From: Kutzneria sp.
Lineage (GTDB): Bacteria > Actinomycetota > Actinomycetes > Mycobacteriales > Pseudonocardiaceae
Length of the DNA stretch: 61,107 bases
Assembly (NCBI GenBank): GCA_019239965.1
Contig: JAFAZC010000034.1
Coordinates: forward strand, 1-61,107
Direction: 5' to 3'
Position 1 is the stretch's first letter; each line of letters opens with the position of its first letter. The notes under the pieces are model-generated. The model was not told the origin of the DNA. It did not search any database and saw nothing but the letters and a program-made list of their open reading frames with translations. This document shows positions 17,529 through 26,545 of the stretch, piece by piece. A program made the translations under genes and the position numbers.

Positions 17529-20135
17529 TCAGCCGTGGCGGCGCGGGTCGGCGCTGCGCGGCCGGACACCAGAGGGCCGCGACTGCGGCTGCCCCGAGGT
17601 CCCGGCGGGCCGCTGCGGCGGCCGGGACCGCGACCCGGAGGCGGGCGCGGTGGCGCCGGTGGCGCGGCTCCGCGCGGCGCGGCGGGCGATACCGCGGATT
17701 TCCCGTGCGCGGCCGGGAATCGCGCGCGGGAGCGGCTGGGTGCGCATGGTGAACGGCTGCGCCTCTTCCCCGTTCAGGACAAGGCGCACGGCGGCGTGGT
17801 AAACGCCCAAATGCGCGAGGTCGTGATCGGACAGCCGCGGGCTGGTGTGCCGGGACAGCTCGCGGGAGTCCTCCGGGGAGGCATTGAAGAAGATCTTGCT
17901 GCGGGCGTTGGTGGACATGCCCTCCCGCAACTCACGCGGCAACTGACCCAGGTGCTGATGCGCCAGGGTCATCGCGACCCGGAACCCCCGCGCCTCCGCC
18001 AGCATGTCCTCGATCGGGTACGGCAAATTGAGGAAGTTGTGACACTCATCGATCACCAACGAGGCGTCGTTGCGTTGCCGTTGCGGGGTTCGGGCGCGGC
18101 CGGTGGTGGCCTGCCAGGCGCGCGCCACCACCAGGGAACCGACCAGGCGGGTGGTCTCCTCACCCAGACTTCCCTTGGGAATCCGCACCAGGCAGATCCC
18201 GCCGTCCAGCACACTGGACATGTCCACTGTGGAATGTCCGCCCGCGATGGCGTCCCGCACGAACGGCCGCAACAGGAACGCGCGCAGCTTGTTCATCAGC
18301 GGGCTGATCACCTGGCTGCGGGACGAGTCGGTCAACTCCTCGTACCAGGACCAGAACCCGCGCAGCACCGGGTCGGTGACCCCGGCCGTCACCCGCGAGC
18401 GGAAGGCGGGATCGGCCAGCAGCTTGGGCAGATCCGCGAGGGTGGCGACCCCCTCCTGGGTGCGCAGGGTCAGGCAGGCGGCGCGCATCACGTCGTCGGT
18501 GCGCGGCCCCCAGAACGCGGAGTACACCCGCCGGAACACCGACACGAGGTTGTCGACGGTCAGGTCGGTTTCCCCGCCGTCCAAGGGGTTCAGGCACGGC
18601 GGACGACTCTTGCTGTCGGCGTCGAAGAGCACGACGCGGTCGCCGGCTGATTTCGGCAGCCGGGACAGGACGTCGATGACCAGGTCGCCCTTGGGGTCGA
18701 TCAGCACGATCCCGCGCCCGGCCTCGGCGTCGGCCAGGATCATGTTGCCCAACAGGGTGGACTTGCCCGAGCCGGTGGCGCCGATGACGTGCAGATGGTG
18801 CCGCGCGTCCGGGACGCGCAGCGCCACGGGACGTTCGTGGCCGGTGTCGGTGACCCCGATCGGCTTGGCCGCCGGGCCGGGCGTGGCGATGCCCGGTGGC
18901 GGGGCGATCGCGCGGGCTCCGGCACGCTGGACACCGGGGATCGCCTCGTCGACAGGCAGGTGCGCCAGGGCCGCCAGCTCGCCCACCGAGAGCAGGTCGC
19001 CGGTGCCGAGGCGCCGGTCGGCCAGCACCGGGCCGGGGTGGCGGACGCGGCGGCGGCCGTAGTGGTTGTGCTCGGTGTAGGACGCGAAGCTCGCGGCCAG
19101 GGCGTGTGCCCGGCCGCGGGCGACGTCCCGCGCCGCGCGCACCTCGGCCTCAGTCGCGCGCTCCGGGAGGAGGGTGGCGACGGCGTAGCGGATCACCGTC
19201 TCGTACTGGGAGCCGCGCTGCTTGCCCACGATGGCGCGGTTCTGCGCGGCGTACTCCAGCGAGGTCTGCGGATCGCTGTGCAACGCACCGGACTTCGTGG
19301 TGTGCCGGGCCGGACCGGTCTTCACGCCGGGGGTGACCAGATCCAGCAGGCGACCAACCAGCCGGGTGGAGCCGCCGGTGTGCACCCGCCGCGCCGAGCG
19401 GCGCGCCTTGGCGACGCGGCGGCCGGTGACCGGGCGGGCCAGGATCTGCACGCAGGCGTACTCGTCGCGCCCCAGACCCACGGGCGCGCCGATCAGGGCG
19501 CGGATGGGGTCGGCGTCGAAGTCGACGCGGATCGGCAGCGCCTCGGAACGGGCAAGCCGGAGCTCCCCGCCTATGACCAGCCGCCGCTGCCCGCCTCCGG
19601 GCGGCGGCAGGGGCGGGTCGGCGGGGCCGACGCGGGTGTGCGCTCCAGGCCACGCCGCCTCGATCGCGCGTTCGACCAGGCCGGGTGGAATCACACCGGG
19701 CACCCACAGCCGGATACCGACGCCCGACTCGGAGAACACGTACTCGCACGCCACGTGCGGCTGCCCGGTGAAGGCCCGCCGCCACGCCGGGCGCAGCAGC
19801 CCGACGAGGTTGGACCACAACGCCTGCCCGCCCGCGGGATCAACCTGGGGTGGGGCGAGCACGGTGACCTGGCGGGCGTCGGCGACCAACCTGGCGTGGC
19901 AGCGGCGCGCCCACCGGCGCCGGCCGAGCACGAACCCGGCGACGCCGACCGCGAGCACGGGGGCGACGACCGGCCCCCACGTGATCGCCCAGTCCCGCAG
20001 ATGCGCCAGGAGCGTGAGCAGCGCGCCGCCGGGGTCGCGCAGGTAGTCGCCGAGCCACCCCCCGGTCAGCCCGGTGGCGGCCGGCGGGGTGGACAGCTCG
20101 GGGTGAATGAGGGCAGCAGGTATCCAGGCACGCAT
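17529..20135 (-). CDS. VirD4/TraD-type coupling ATPase
   Basis: 868 residues from ATG 20135 (GGAAGGA upstream). It has an N-terminal membrane helix (about residues 50-72, WGPVVAPVLAVGVAGFVLG), a middle domain of unknown fold, and then the ATPase with Walker A GATGSGKST near 455 and Walker B SLVIDECHN near 693. A late segment (FRVAMTLAHQHLGQL) fits the arginine-finger/sensor region of conjugative coupling proteins. It would bring the DNA substrate to the channel. The tail after about residue 790 is Arg/Pro-rich and probably disordered. It lies between the VirB4-like gene and the replication-relaxation gene. Confidence 0.9.
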   Translation of the reverse strand: MRAWIPAALIHPELSTPPAATGLTGGWLGDYLRDPGGALLTLLAHLRDWAITWGPVVAPVLAVGVAGFVLGRRRWARRCHARLVADARQVTVLAPPQVDPAGGQALWSNLVGLLRPAWRRAFTGQPHVACEYVFSESGVGIRLWVPGVIPPGLVERAIEAAWPGAHTRVGPADPPLPPPGGGQRRLVIGGELRLARSEALPIRVDFDADPIRALIGAPVGLGRDEYACVQILARPVTGRRVAKARRSARRVHTGGSTRLVGRLLDLVTPGVKTGPARHTTKSGALHSDPQTSLEYAAQNRAIVGKQRGSQYETVIRYAVATLLPERATEAEVRAARDVARGRAHALAASFASYTEHNHYGRRRVRHPGPVLADRRLGTGDLLSVGELAALAHLPVDEAIPGVQRAGARAIAPPPGIATPGPAAKPIGVTDTGHERPVALRVPDARHHLHVIGATGSGKSTLLGNMILADAEAGRGIVLIDPKGDLVIDVLSRLPKSAGDRVVLFDADSKSRPPCLNPLDGGETDLTVDNLVSVFRRVYSAFWGPRTDDVMRAACLTLRTQEGVATLADLPKLLADPAFRSRVTAGVTDPVLRGFWSWYEELTDSSRSQVISPLMNKLRAFLLRPFVRDAIAGGHSTVDMSSVLDGGICLVRIPKGSLGEETTRLVGSLVVARAWQATTGRARTPQRQRNDASLVIDECHNFLNLPYPIEDMLAEARGFRVAMTLAHQHLGQLPRELREGMSTNARSKIFFNASPEDSRELSRHTSPRLSDHDLAHLGVYHAAVRLVLNGEEAQPFTMRTQPLPRAIPGRAREIRGIARRAARSRATGATAPASGSRSRPPQRPAGTSGQPQSRPSGVRPRSADPRRHG

Positions 20136-20194
20136 TGCGGTTCCTTCCCCAAAAGGCTGCGAAGAATGGTCAGACGGAAACGGAATGGCGGCTG

Positions 20195-22165
20195 TTAGGC
20201 GGCATCGAGTTCGATGTCGTCGTCGGGGCCGGTCGAACCGAATTCATCGGTCTCGGCCGCGTACGCCTGCTGGTCGGCGGTGTCGTCAGCGAAGCCCAGG
20301 TCGACATAGGGCTGTTCGGTGTCGCCGGTGTCCGCGTTGTCGGCGTATCCGGCGAGTTCGGCCGGGTTGCTGGTGACGAGGTAGTGCTCGGTCGGTGAGG
20401 CAATACTCTGGAACGCGACCCGTTGGGTTCCGGCCGACAGCAATCCCTGGCCCCGGTCCGCCGAGAGCAGGAATTGACGTTCCCCGGCCGACAGATCGAA
20501 GGTCTGGGTGATCTCGTCGATGGCCTGGGACGCCTGCCGCAGCAGGATCTGGGTCGCGGCGTTGGCCACCACGGCTTTGCCGAGGTCGTTGCCGAGAACG
20601 TCGGCGGTGTCCTGTGTGGCGACGGTCAGCCCCGCCCAGTGCTTGCGGGAGGCTTTGGCCATGCGGAACAGGAACTCCGCGCCCGATTTCTCTTTCATCA
20701 GCAGCCATGCCTCGTCCACGACCACCAGGCGCGGGCGGCGGATCGCGGGGTTGGACACCCGCCGCCACACGGCATCCAGGGTGAGCAGGGTGCCGATGCC
20801 TTTGAGCTCGTCGGGCAGGTCCCGCAGGCTGAACACCACCAGGTGGCCTTCGGGCTGGGTGGTGGTCGGGCCGTCGAACAGCTGCTTGAACGCGCCCTCC
20901 ACATAGGGGTGCAGCCGCGCGGCGAGTTCGGCGGCGGCCCGGTCGCCGGCCTGGCCGGCGGTGGCGAGCTGGTCGCGCAAGGTCCGCAACGTGGGTGACG
21001 GGCGGGTCCAGGTGCGGGCGTCGGCGGTGATCCCGACCTGCTGGTAGGTGGCGGCGATGCCTCGGTCCAGCGCGGCCCGCTCGGCGGCCTCCAGCTCCCC
21101 GCCGACCAGCACGGCGATGACGGTGTGCAGGAACAGGCTGCGCCGGATCAGGGCGTCCTTCGGCGCGGTGCGGCGCCCATCGGGCCGGGTGTGGATCGGC
21201 AGATCGAACGGGTTGAGCCGGACGCCTGCGGCGCCGAGGTGGACGTAGGTGCCGCCGACCGCGCTCGCGAGGCGGGCGTACTCGTCCTCGGGGTCGACGA
21301 CCGCGATCTCGATGCCCCGGTACAGCGACCGCAGCAGTTCCAGCTTCACCAGGTAGGACTTGCCCGCGCCGCTGCGGCCGAGGATGACGGAGTTGTGGTT
21401 GTGCATCCCCTCGCCGAACCGATCCCAGTGCACCAACCCCTGGCTACCGACGTTGTAGCCGTAGAGCACCCCCGACGGTGCGGCCACGCTGGTGGGGTCG
21501 GCGGCGGGCAGGTCGGGGCTGGTGAACGGGAACGCCGCCGCGAGCGCGCTGGTGTCGAAGGTGCGGCGCATCCCGATCAGATCGAGGCCCATCGGCAGGG
21601 TTGAGACCCAGCCCTGCAGCGACCGGTAGGTGGTGTGCTTAGCGTCCAGCAGCAGGCTCGCGGATAGGGAGCGCAGCGCGGCCACCTCGTCGGCCAGCGC
21701 CCGCTCGGTGGGGGCGTGGATGGTGAGGTACAGCCCGACGCGGAACAGCTTGCCCTCGCCCCGCGCCACGCGGGAGGAGAGGTCGTAGGCGTCTTCGGTG
21801 GCGGCTTCGACCTGCGGGTCATACAGGCGGCCGTGCTCGGCGGTGTGCCGCCGGCCGGACTCGAGTTTGGCGAGCTGCTTCTTCAACCGGGCGGCGGCGG
21901 TGGCCGGGTCGATCGGCTCGACATGCAGCGCGACATCCAGGCGACCCGGATACGTCAGCAACGGGGCGAGCCAGCCAGGGTGCACCTCGCGAGGAAAACC
22001 CGTGACGGCGAAGCTGGACACCCACTCGTTGCCGACCTCCAGGTGCCGGGCGCCGACCGACAGCGCGTCGGGGGTGAACGCGGCGGCCCGGTGACCAGCC
22101 CGGCGCGCGGCGGGCCGGGTCGTGGGACGGCGCTGGCCGCGCCGGGTTCGTGCTCGGGTGGTCAT
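20195..22165 (-). CDS. VirB4-like T4SS ATPase
   Basis: 656 residues from ATG 22165, whose A is also the last base of the upstream stop (TGATG). Walker A GRSGAGKSYLVKLEL lies near 262-276 and Walker B LVVVDEAWLLMKEKSG near 481. The Q-rich motif LTVATQDTADVLGNDLG follows in the right place for VirB4/TraC family ATPases. It powers pilus or channel assembly at the cytoplasmic face. The tail ends in an Asp-rich segment (GSTGPDDDIELDAA). The preceding gene for the PrgI-like membrane protein is its normal partner. Confidence 0.92.
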   Translation of the reverse strand: MTTRARTRRGQRRPTTRPAARRAGHRAAAFTPDALSVGARHLEVGNEWVSSFAVTGFPREVHPGWLAPLLTYPGRLDVALHVEPIDPATAAARLKKQLAKLESGRRHTAEHGRLYDPQVEAATEDAYDLSSRVARGEGKLFRVGLYLTIHAPTERALADEVAALRSLSASLLLDAKHTTYRSLQGWVSTLPMGLDLIGMRRTFDTSALAAAFPFTSPDLPAADPTSVAAPSGVLYGYNVGSQGLVHWDRFGEGMHNHNSVILGRSGAGKSYLVKLELLRSLYRGIEIAVVDPEDEYARLASAVGGTYVHLGAAGVRLNPFDLPIHTRPDGRRTAPKDALIRRSLFLHTVIAVLVGGELEAAERAALDRGIAATYQQVGITADARTWTRPSPTLRTLRDQLATAGQAGDRAAAELAARLHPYVEGAFKQLFDGPTTTQPEGHLVVFSLRDLPDELKGIGTLLTLDAVWRRVSNPAIRRPRLVVVDEAWLLMKEKSGAEFLFRMAKASRKHWAGLTVATQDTADVLGNDLGKAVVANAATQILLRQASQAIDEITQTFDLSAGERQFLLSADRGQGLLSAGTQRVAFQSIASPTEHYLVTSNPAELAGYADNADTGDTEQPYVDLGFADDTADQQAYAAETDEFGSTGPDDDIELDAA

Positions 22166-23460
22166 CACAACCGCCCCCTCTCCTCGAAGTCGTCCTCGTA
22201 GTCGTCGTCCTCGTCGTCCCAGTCGTCGGCCTCGCCGTCGTCCGGGTCGTATTGGTCCTGGCCGAACTCGGCACGGTCGTCGGGCGGCCAGAACGTGCGG
22301 TCGTCGGTGAGGTCGTCTTCCAGGTCGCTGCCGGCGGTGGTGATGACGTCGTCGGCTCCGGCCAGGGCCGCGGAGGGCGGCAGGAGGGTGTCGGGGTTGC
22401 ACGCCGAGGCGAGCACGGCGGTGGCCTGCCCGGCGTCCAGCGGGGTGATGACGATCCCGGCCGGGGCGAGCAGCTCGATGGCCTCGCCGAGGCGGCGCAC
22501 CAGCCGGGATTCCGCCGCCCGCCGCGCCCCGGCACTGACCGCGCCGGTGGTGGTCGCGCGGCGTTTGCCGCGGGTGAGCGAGGACAGCACCGCAAGTGGG
22601 CCGGGTCCGCCGAGCCCGTCGGCCGGCGCGGCGGTCGCGCCCATCGGCTCGCGCAGGATCAGCAGCACCTGGCGGCGCAGCAGGTCGGTCTGCTCGCCGA
22701 GCTGCACGAGGTAGTCGGCGTGCTCGAGGGCGGCGGCCTCCAACGCCGGGTGCGGCAGCCCGCCCGCGCGTGCCCGCAACTCGCTGATTTGGCCGGACAG
22801 GTCCAGCCGTTCGGTGCGCACCAGCACCTGCACCGGCGCGGTCAGACTGTGCAGGTACCGGCCGAAGCTCGCGACCAGCGCCTCCTGCTCGGCCGGTGTC
22901 CGCAACGCGAAGTTCACCGTGGAAGCGACCGCGACCACCGCCAGGCCATCGCTGCCCAGGTCCACGACCCCGGTGTCGGTGACCGCCTCCGCGGGCAGCC
23001 GCAACGCCGACGGCGAGATCTGCTCAGACACCGGCGCCTTGCCCTTGGCGCTCTTGGCCGGCCTGTTCTTGCCGGTGCCCGCCATCCGGCTCGCGCTGGT
23101 GGCGGCGGCCTGGGTGGTCAGCCATTCCGGCGCGGGCCGGACCCCCTCGGGGGCGGCGACCCGGTGGCGCGGTCCCGTGCGTTGCCGGATCGCGGCGACC
23201 AGCAACCGGTCCAGGGAGATGCCGTCACGCTGGCCGAGCGCGAGGATCGCCGCACTCGCCCCGACCGGGATCGCCAGCGCGAGGAACACCGGGATCGGCA
23301 GGACCGCGCGGGTGGCGGACCAGACGGCGTAGAGCACCAGGCCGGTCACCGCGAGGATCCCCAATTGGCGGGCGGTCAACGGGCCGAGGACGCGATCGGC
23401 CATGTCGACGTCGGCAGGAATACGCACGGCAGACGACCCGGCCGTGTCCTGGTGGCTCAC
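22165..23460 (-). CDS. PrgI-like/SCO6880-family T4SS membrane protein
   Basis: 431 residues from GTG 23460, overlapping the upstream gene (GTGA). Two membrane helices lie at about residues 32-75 (LGILAVTGLVLYAVWSAT and PVFLALAIPVGASAAILAL), after the RVLGPLTARQ segment typical of this family. The large soluble C-terminal part resembles the SCO6880 group. It combines a VirB3-like anchor with a cytoplasmic domain and always neighbours VirB4. The C-terminus is very acidic (DDEDDDYEDDFEERG). Confidence 0.85.
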   Translation of the reverse strand: MSHQDTAGSSAVRIPADVDMADRVLGPLTARQLGILAVTGLVLYAVWSATRAVLPIPVFLALAIPVGASAAILALGQRDGISLDRLLVAAIRQRTGPRHRVAAPEGVRPAPEWLTTQAAATSASRMAGTGKNRPAKSAKGKAPVSEQISPSALRLPAEAVTDTGVVDLGSDGLAVVAVASTVNFALRTPAEQEALVASFGRYLHSLTAPVQVLVRTERLDLSGQISELRARAGGLPHPALEAAALEHADYLVQLGEQTDLLRRQVLLILREPMGATAAPADGLGGPGPLAVLSSLTRGKRRATTTGAVSAGARRAAESRLVRRLGEAIELLAPAGIVITPLDAGQATAVLASACNPDTLLPPSAALAGADDVITTAGSDLEDDLTDDRTFWPPDDRAEFGQDQYDPDDGEADDWDDEDDDYEDDFEERGRL

Positions 23461-23684
23461 TGGTGCTCACCTCGCCTCTGGTCGTGCCGTGGCGCTGGAG
23501 GCCGGGACGCGGGCGCGGCCTGGGTGCGCGCGACGTCGCGCGGCCGGGAGTCGGCGCTGCGGCGCCGGTTGCGGCGCGGCCACGGGATGTGGCCCTCGCG
23601 GCGCAGTTCCGCGGTGACCTCGCGTTGCAGTGCGGTGATGTCGGCGCAGGTCAGCCCGTCCGGGCTGTAGTGGGGCGTGCTCAC
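23457..23684 (-). CDS. Small conserved protein of the conjugation operon
   Basis: 75 residues from GTG 23684 (GTGA overlap with the VirB6-like gene; its own stop overlaps the next start in the same way). The N-terminal helix (HYSPDGLTCADITALQREVT, then AELRREG) is clearly related to the small protein at 35077-35397, so the element carries two copies of this domain. The C-terminus is basic and probably disordered. Function unknown. Confidence 0.75.
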   Translation of the reverse strand: MSTPHYSPDGLTCADITALQREVTAELRREGHIPWPRRNRRRSADSRPRDVARTQAAPASRPPAPRHDQRRGEHQ

Positions 23685-25999
23685 GGCTGTCCTCCTCCGG
23701 ATACGGGTGGCGGTGGGGTGGGGCGTGGGGGTTTCGGCAGGTCCAGCGGGAGCCGGAGCTGGCTGCCGGGGCGCGGGGCCGGCCGGGATGGCGCGGCCGA
23801 GGGCGGCGCAGCTGAGGGCGGCGATGCGGGCGTGGCGGGGACTCGCTTGATGCCGTCGAAGGGCAGCGGGTACTGCCCGGAGCGGGTCGGCCGGTTGCCC
23901 TTGTAGGGGTCGAACGGCAACTCCAGTTGCGTGCCGCGTGGCCGTGACGGCGGTGGTGGTGGTGGCGTCGCCGGTGGTGGGCTGGTCGGGCGCGGCGTGC
24001 GCGTTACGCCCAACGGCAGCGGGTACTGCCCCGAGCGGGTCGCCCGGTTGCCCTTGTACGGGTCGAACGGAAACTCCAACTGCCCTCCGCTACGAGGGCG
24101 TCCACGCGGCCGACCGCCCTGGCCGGGTGGCGGCGGAGTGGGCGTGACCCGCTGGACGTCCAGCGGCAGCCGGTACTGGCCGTCGCGTCCGAGGACTGGT
24201 TTGTTCTCCGGCCAGTCGTCCCCGAGCGGCAGCGCCAGCTGGCGGCCCCGCGCGGCGCGCGGCTTGCCCGCGCCGGGTGTGGGCTTGGGTGTGGCCGCCG
24301 GACGGCTGCGGCGCACCCCGGCAAGCGGCAACATGTACTGCCCGTCCGACGTGGTGCGGGTGCGGGCGTAGGGGTCGGCCGGTCCACGACCGCCACCACC
24401 GCCGTTCCCGCCACCACCGGACGGGCGCGGCTTGCGGCCACCGCCGCCGCCTCGGCCGCCGAGCAGGCCGAAGGTCTTGTAGGCGATGAAGCCGCGCACG
24501 ATCGAGCCGAGCAGCGAGCGGCCACCGCCGCCGCGCAGCGACCCCAGGAACCAGAACGGGATCTTGAACAAGATGTACATCAGCGCGAGCGCGACGAGCA
24601 GGTTGACCAGCCCGGAAAGGGTAGGGCCGAACAAGGTGAACCCGCCGGGGGCGAGGAAGACCTTCATCGCGGTGATCAGCGTCAGCGACTGGCCGACCTG
24701 GATGGCCAGGCAGCCGCCGAACGCCTTCCACCACCAGCGGGCGATGCCCTCGGTCTGCGGCAGCGCGTGGCACATCAGCGCGATCGGCGCCCCGGCGATC
24801 AGGATGATGGTGAGGGCGACGCGCACGATGTAGGTGACGAGCAGGACGATCAGCATCCCGGCCAGGAAGATGCCGATGAAGATGATGAAGATCCCGCCGT
24901 TGAGCGAACTCAACACGAGGTTTTTCAGGGTGTCGCCGGCCGAGCTGGCGTCCAGCCCGCCGCCCATGACCGCTTGCGCGAGTCCGTTGGCGATCTCGAT
25001 GGCCTTGGTCGCCACCCACAGTGACAGGGCTCCGGCGAGGAACCCGACCACGATTCGGGGCGCGATCTCTTTGATCGAGTGCCGGGTCTGGACGGTCTCG
25101 TAGCCCATGACCAGGATCCCGGCGATGAGGATCAGCAGGGCGTAGCTGGCGAGCAGGATCTGCCAGGAGTTGTTCCACAACTCGCCGATGCGCGGCAGCG
25201 AGTCCGGGGTCGGCGTGGTCAACAGCGTCTTCGAGAGCAGGTCCAGCAGCGGGTTGAGCGCGGCGGTGACGATGCCGCGGAAGAAGGCGTTGATCGCGTT
25301 GGTGATGCAGCCGCCGATGTTGGTGATGCCGCAGTCGGCGTCGCCGTTGCCGCTGTCGCCGGACTGGCCCGTGCCGGGATTGGACGGTGCGGGTGCCGAG
25401 GTCGTGGGTTGCGGGATGCAGCCCTCCCCCGTGCATGGGGGAGGGGCGGTGGCGGTGGGCGCGGTGGTGGGGTGGAGGCACTCGTATTGCAGCGAGCCGG
25501 GGAAGCAGGTCACCGGCGTGCTCGGCCCGGTCGGCAGCGGCAGCGGTACACCGGTTGCCGGCGGTGTGGTGGTCGGCGCGGGCAGGTGGCAGACCGGCAG
25601 CGGCGAGTCCGGCGTGCACGAGTCCACCGGCGGCAGCGGCAGCGGCGGGGTCGGCGCGGGCTGCGCGGCGACCGGACCGGCGCCGGGCGCGGCGGCGGCG
25701 TTCACGGCGAGGGTGCCGCCGAGCAGGACGACCAGGCTCACCGCCAGCATCGCCAGCGCGCGGCCTCGCGTCATCCGCGGCAGCCACCCCGTCCACCGAC
25801 GCAGCCTGCGGTGCCGGCCGTCGGCGCGCCGGGTGGTGCTCGCGGCCGGGGGCGCGAGCAGTTCCCGGACAGTGCCGGTGGCCGTGCCGGCGGCCTCCGG
25901 ACGGGCCTGGACGGGCGCGTCGGTGTGCAGGCTGGCCACGGTCGGAGCGGCCGATGTCGCACGGCGGGTGGGCCTGGTCGGGCCTGGTCGGCGGGCCAT
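23681..25999 (-). CDS. VirB6/TrbL-like channel protein with repeated QLxLPL tail
   Basis: 772 residues. The N-terminal region is cytoplasmic, followed by a membrane helix near 80-100 and a Pro/Thr-rich region with scattered Cys. A polytopic domain with about six helices spans 280-490 (ILLASYALLILIAGILVMGY, FIIFIGIFLAGMLIVLLVTY and others), as in VirB6/TrbL channel proteins. After residue 510 comes a Gly/Pro/Arg-rich tail that contains eight Q(L/Y)x(L/F)P(L/F) hexapeptides, at 554, 587, 608, 640, 658, 691, 709 and 747, alternating QY and QL. The tail is discussed in the findings. The ATG at 25999 follows the stop of the pilin-like gene by 3 nt. Confidence 0.85.
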   Translation of the reverse strand: MARRPGPTRPTRRATSAAPTVASLHTDAPVQARPEAAGTATGTVRELLAPPAASTTRRADGRHRRLRRWTGWLPRMTRGRALAMLAVSLVVLLGGTLAVNAAAAPGAGPVAAQPAPTPPLPLPPVDSCTPDSPLPVCHLPAPTTTPPATGVPLPLPTGPSTPVTCFPGSLQYECLHPTTAPTATAPPPCTGEGCIPQPTTSAPAPSNPGTGQSGDSGNGDADCGITNIGGCITNAINAFFRGIVTAALNPLLDLLSKTLLTTPTPDSLPRIGELWNNSWQILLASYALLILIAGILVMGYETVQTRHSIKEIAPRIVVGFLAGALSLWVATKAIEIANGLAQAVMGGGLDASSAGDTLKNLVLSSLNGGIFIIFIGIFLAGMLIVLLVTYIVRVALTIILIAGAPIALMCHALPQTEGIARWWWKAFGGCLAIQVGQSLTLITAMKVFLAPGGFTLFGPTLSGLVNLLVALALMYILFKIPFWFLGSLRGGGGRSLLGSIVRGFIAYKTFGLLGGRGGGGGRKPRPSGGGGNGGGGGRGPADPYARTRTTSDGQYMLPLAGVRRSRPAATPKPTPGAGKPRAARGRQLALPLGDDWPENKPVLGRDGQYRLPLDVQRVTPTPPPPGQGGRPRGRPRSGGQLEFPFDPYKGNRATRSGQYPLPLGVTRTPRPTSPPPATPPPPPPSRPRGTQLELPFDPYKGNRPTRSGQYPLPFDGIKRVPATPASPPSAAPPSAAPSRPAPRPGSQLRLPLDLPKPPRPTPPPPVSGGGQP
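23744..24340 (-). repeat. Coding repeats: eight clamp-motif-like hexapeptides
   Basis: The segment encodes residues 554-752 of the VirB6-like protein. Two of the repeats are close at DNA level: around 23880-23930 and 24036-24083 both encode FDPYKGNR(P/A)TRSGQYPLP preceded by a QLE box. The spacers are Pro-rich. The repeats have probably arisen by internal duplication. Confidence 0.75.
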
Positions 26000-26002
26000 G
26001 GC

Positions 26003-26545
26003 TCAGGCCCCCACGATGCCCTGGAGCACGGTGACGACCAGCGGCGCGAGCGCGGCCAGGCCGTAGCCGATCCCGGCGGCTTTGAACGCGGTCTTGGCCT
26101 TCTCGATCTCGCCGGGGTCGCCGCCGCCCATGACGTAGCGGACCCCGCCGATGGACAGGAAGACGGTGGCCAGACCGGCGAGGATGCCCATCACCCAGTT
26201 GCGGATGTTGGTCAGCACCTGATCGATCGACCCGGCCAGCGCGAGCACCTGCGTGGTCTCCGCGTGCGCCGCCGGCATCGACGCGGCGGCGGAGACCACC
26301 AGCGCGACGACAGCCAGCTCGGTGATCACCAGGAGCCGCCGCCGGACGGCGCTGCCACGCCCCGCCGGAGCGCACGAGGTCGGAGGTGTGGTGGGTGCGT
26401 CGGCGCTCGGCCGGGACACGCAGGACCGGATCCGAGGGGCTGGCCGAGCCGCCGTGAGGTGCGTGGTGGCAGGACGGCGGCGAGGCCGACGGTCGCCGCC
26501 GCGGTGGTGCGGTGGGCGGCGAGTGAGGGAACGGGTCAGGCGCAT
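26003..26545 (-). CDS. Pilin-like (VirB2/TrbC-type) membrane protein
   Basis: 180 residues from ATG 26545, with GGGAG 7 nt upstream. A long basic N-terminal region precedes a signal-like helix (LLVITELAVVALVVSAAASM then PAAHAE), which would be cleaved after AHA. Two further hydrophobic segments follow (NWVMGILAGLATVFLSIGG and GIGYGLAALAPLVVTVLQGI), separated by GGDPGEIEKAKTAFK. This GD-P-x-x-(I/L)xKAKxA block between two helices is typical of VirB2/TrbC-like proteins of Gram-positive T4SS. It overlaps the upstream HTH gene by 10 nt. Confidence 0.8.
   Translation of the reverse strand: MRLTRSLTRRPPHHRGGDRRPRRRPATTHLTAARPAPRIRSCVSRPSADAPTTPPTSCAPAGRGSAVRRRLLVITELAVVALVVSAAASMPAAHAETTQVLALAGSIDQVLTNIRNWVMGILAGLATVFLSIGGVRYVMGGGDPGEIEKAKTAFKAAGIGYGLAALAPLVVTVLQGIVGA

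Noticed and set aside
16428-20198. Long plus-strand ORFs opposite the T4SS genes
   Set aside because: They are shadows of GC-rich genes on the other strand; the minus-strand products have clear VirD4 and Replic_Relax features.
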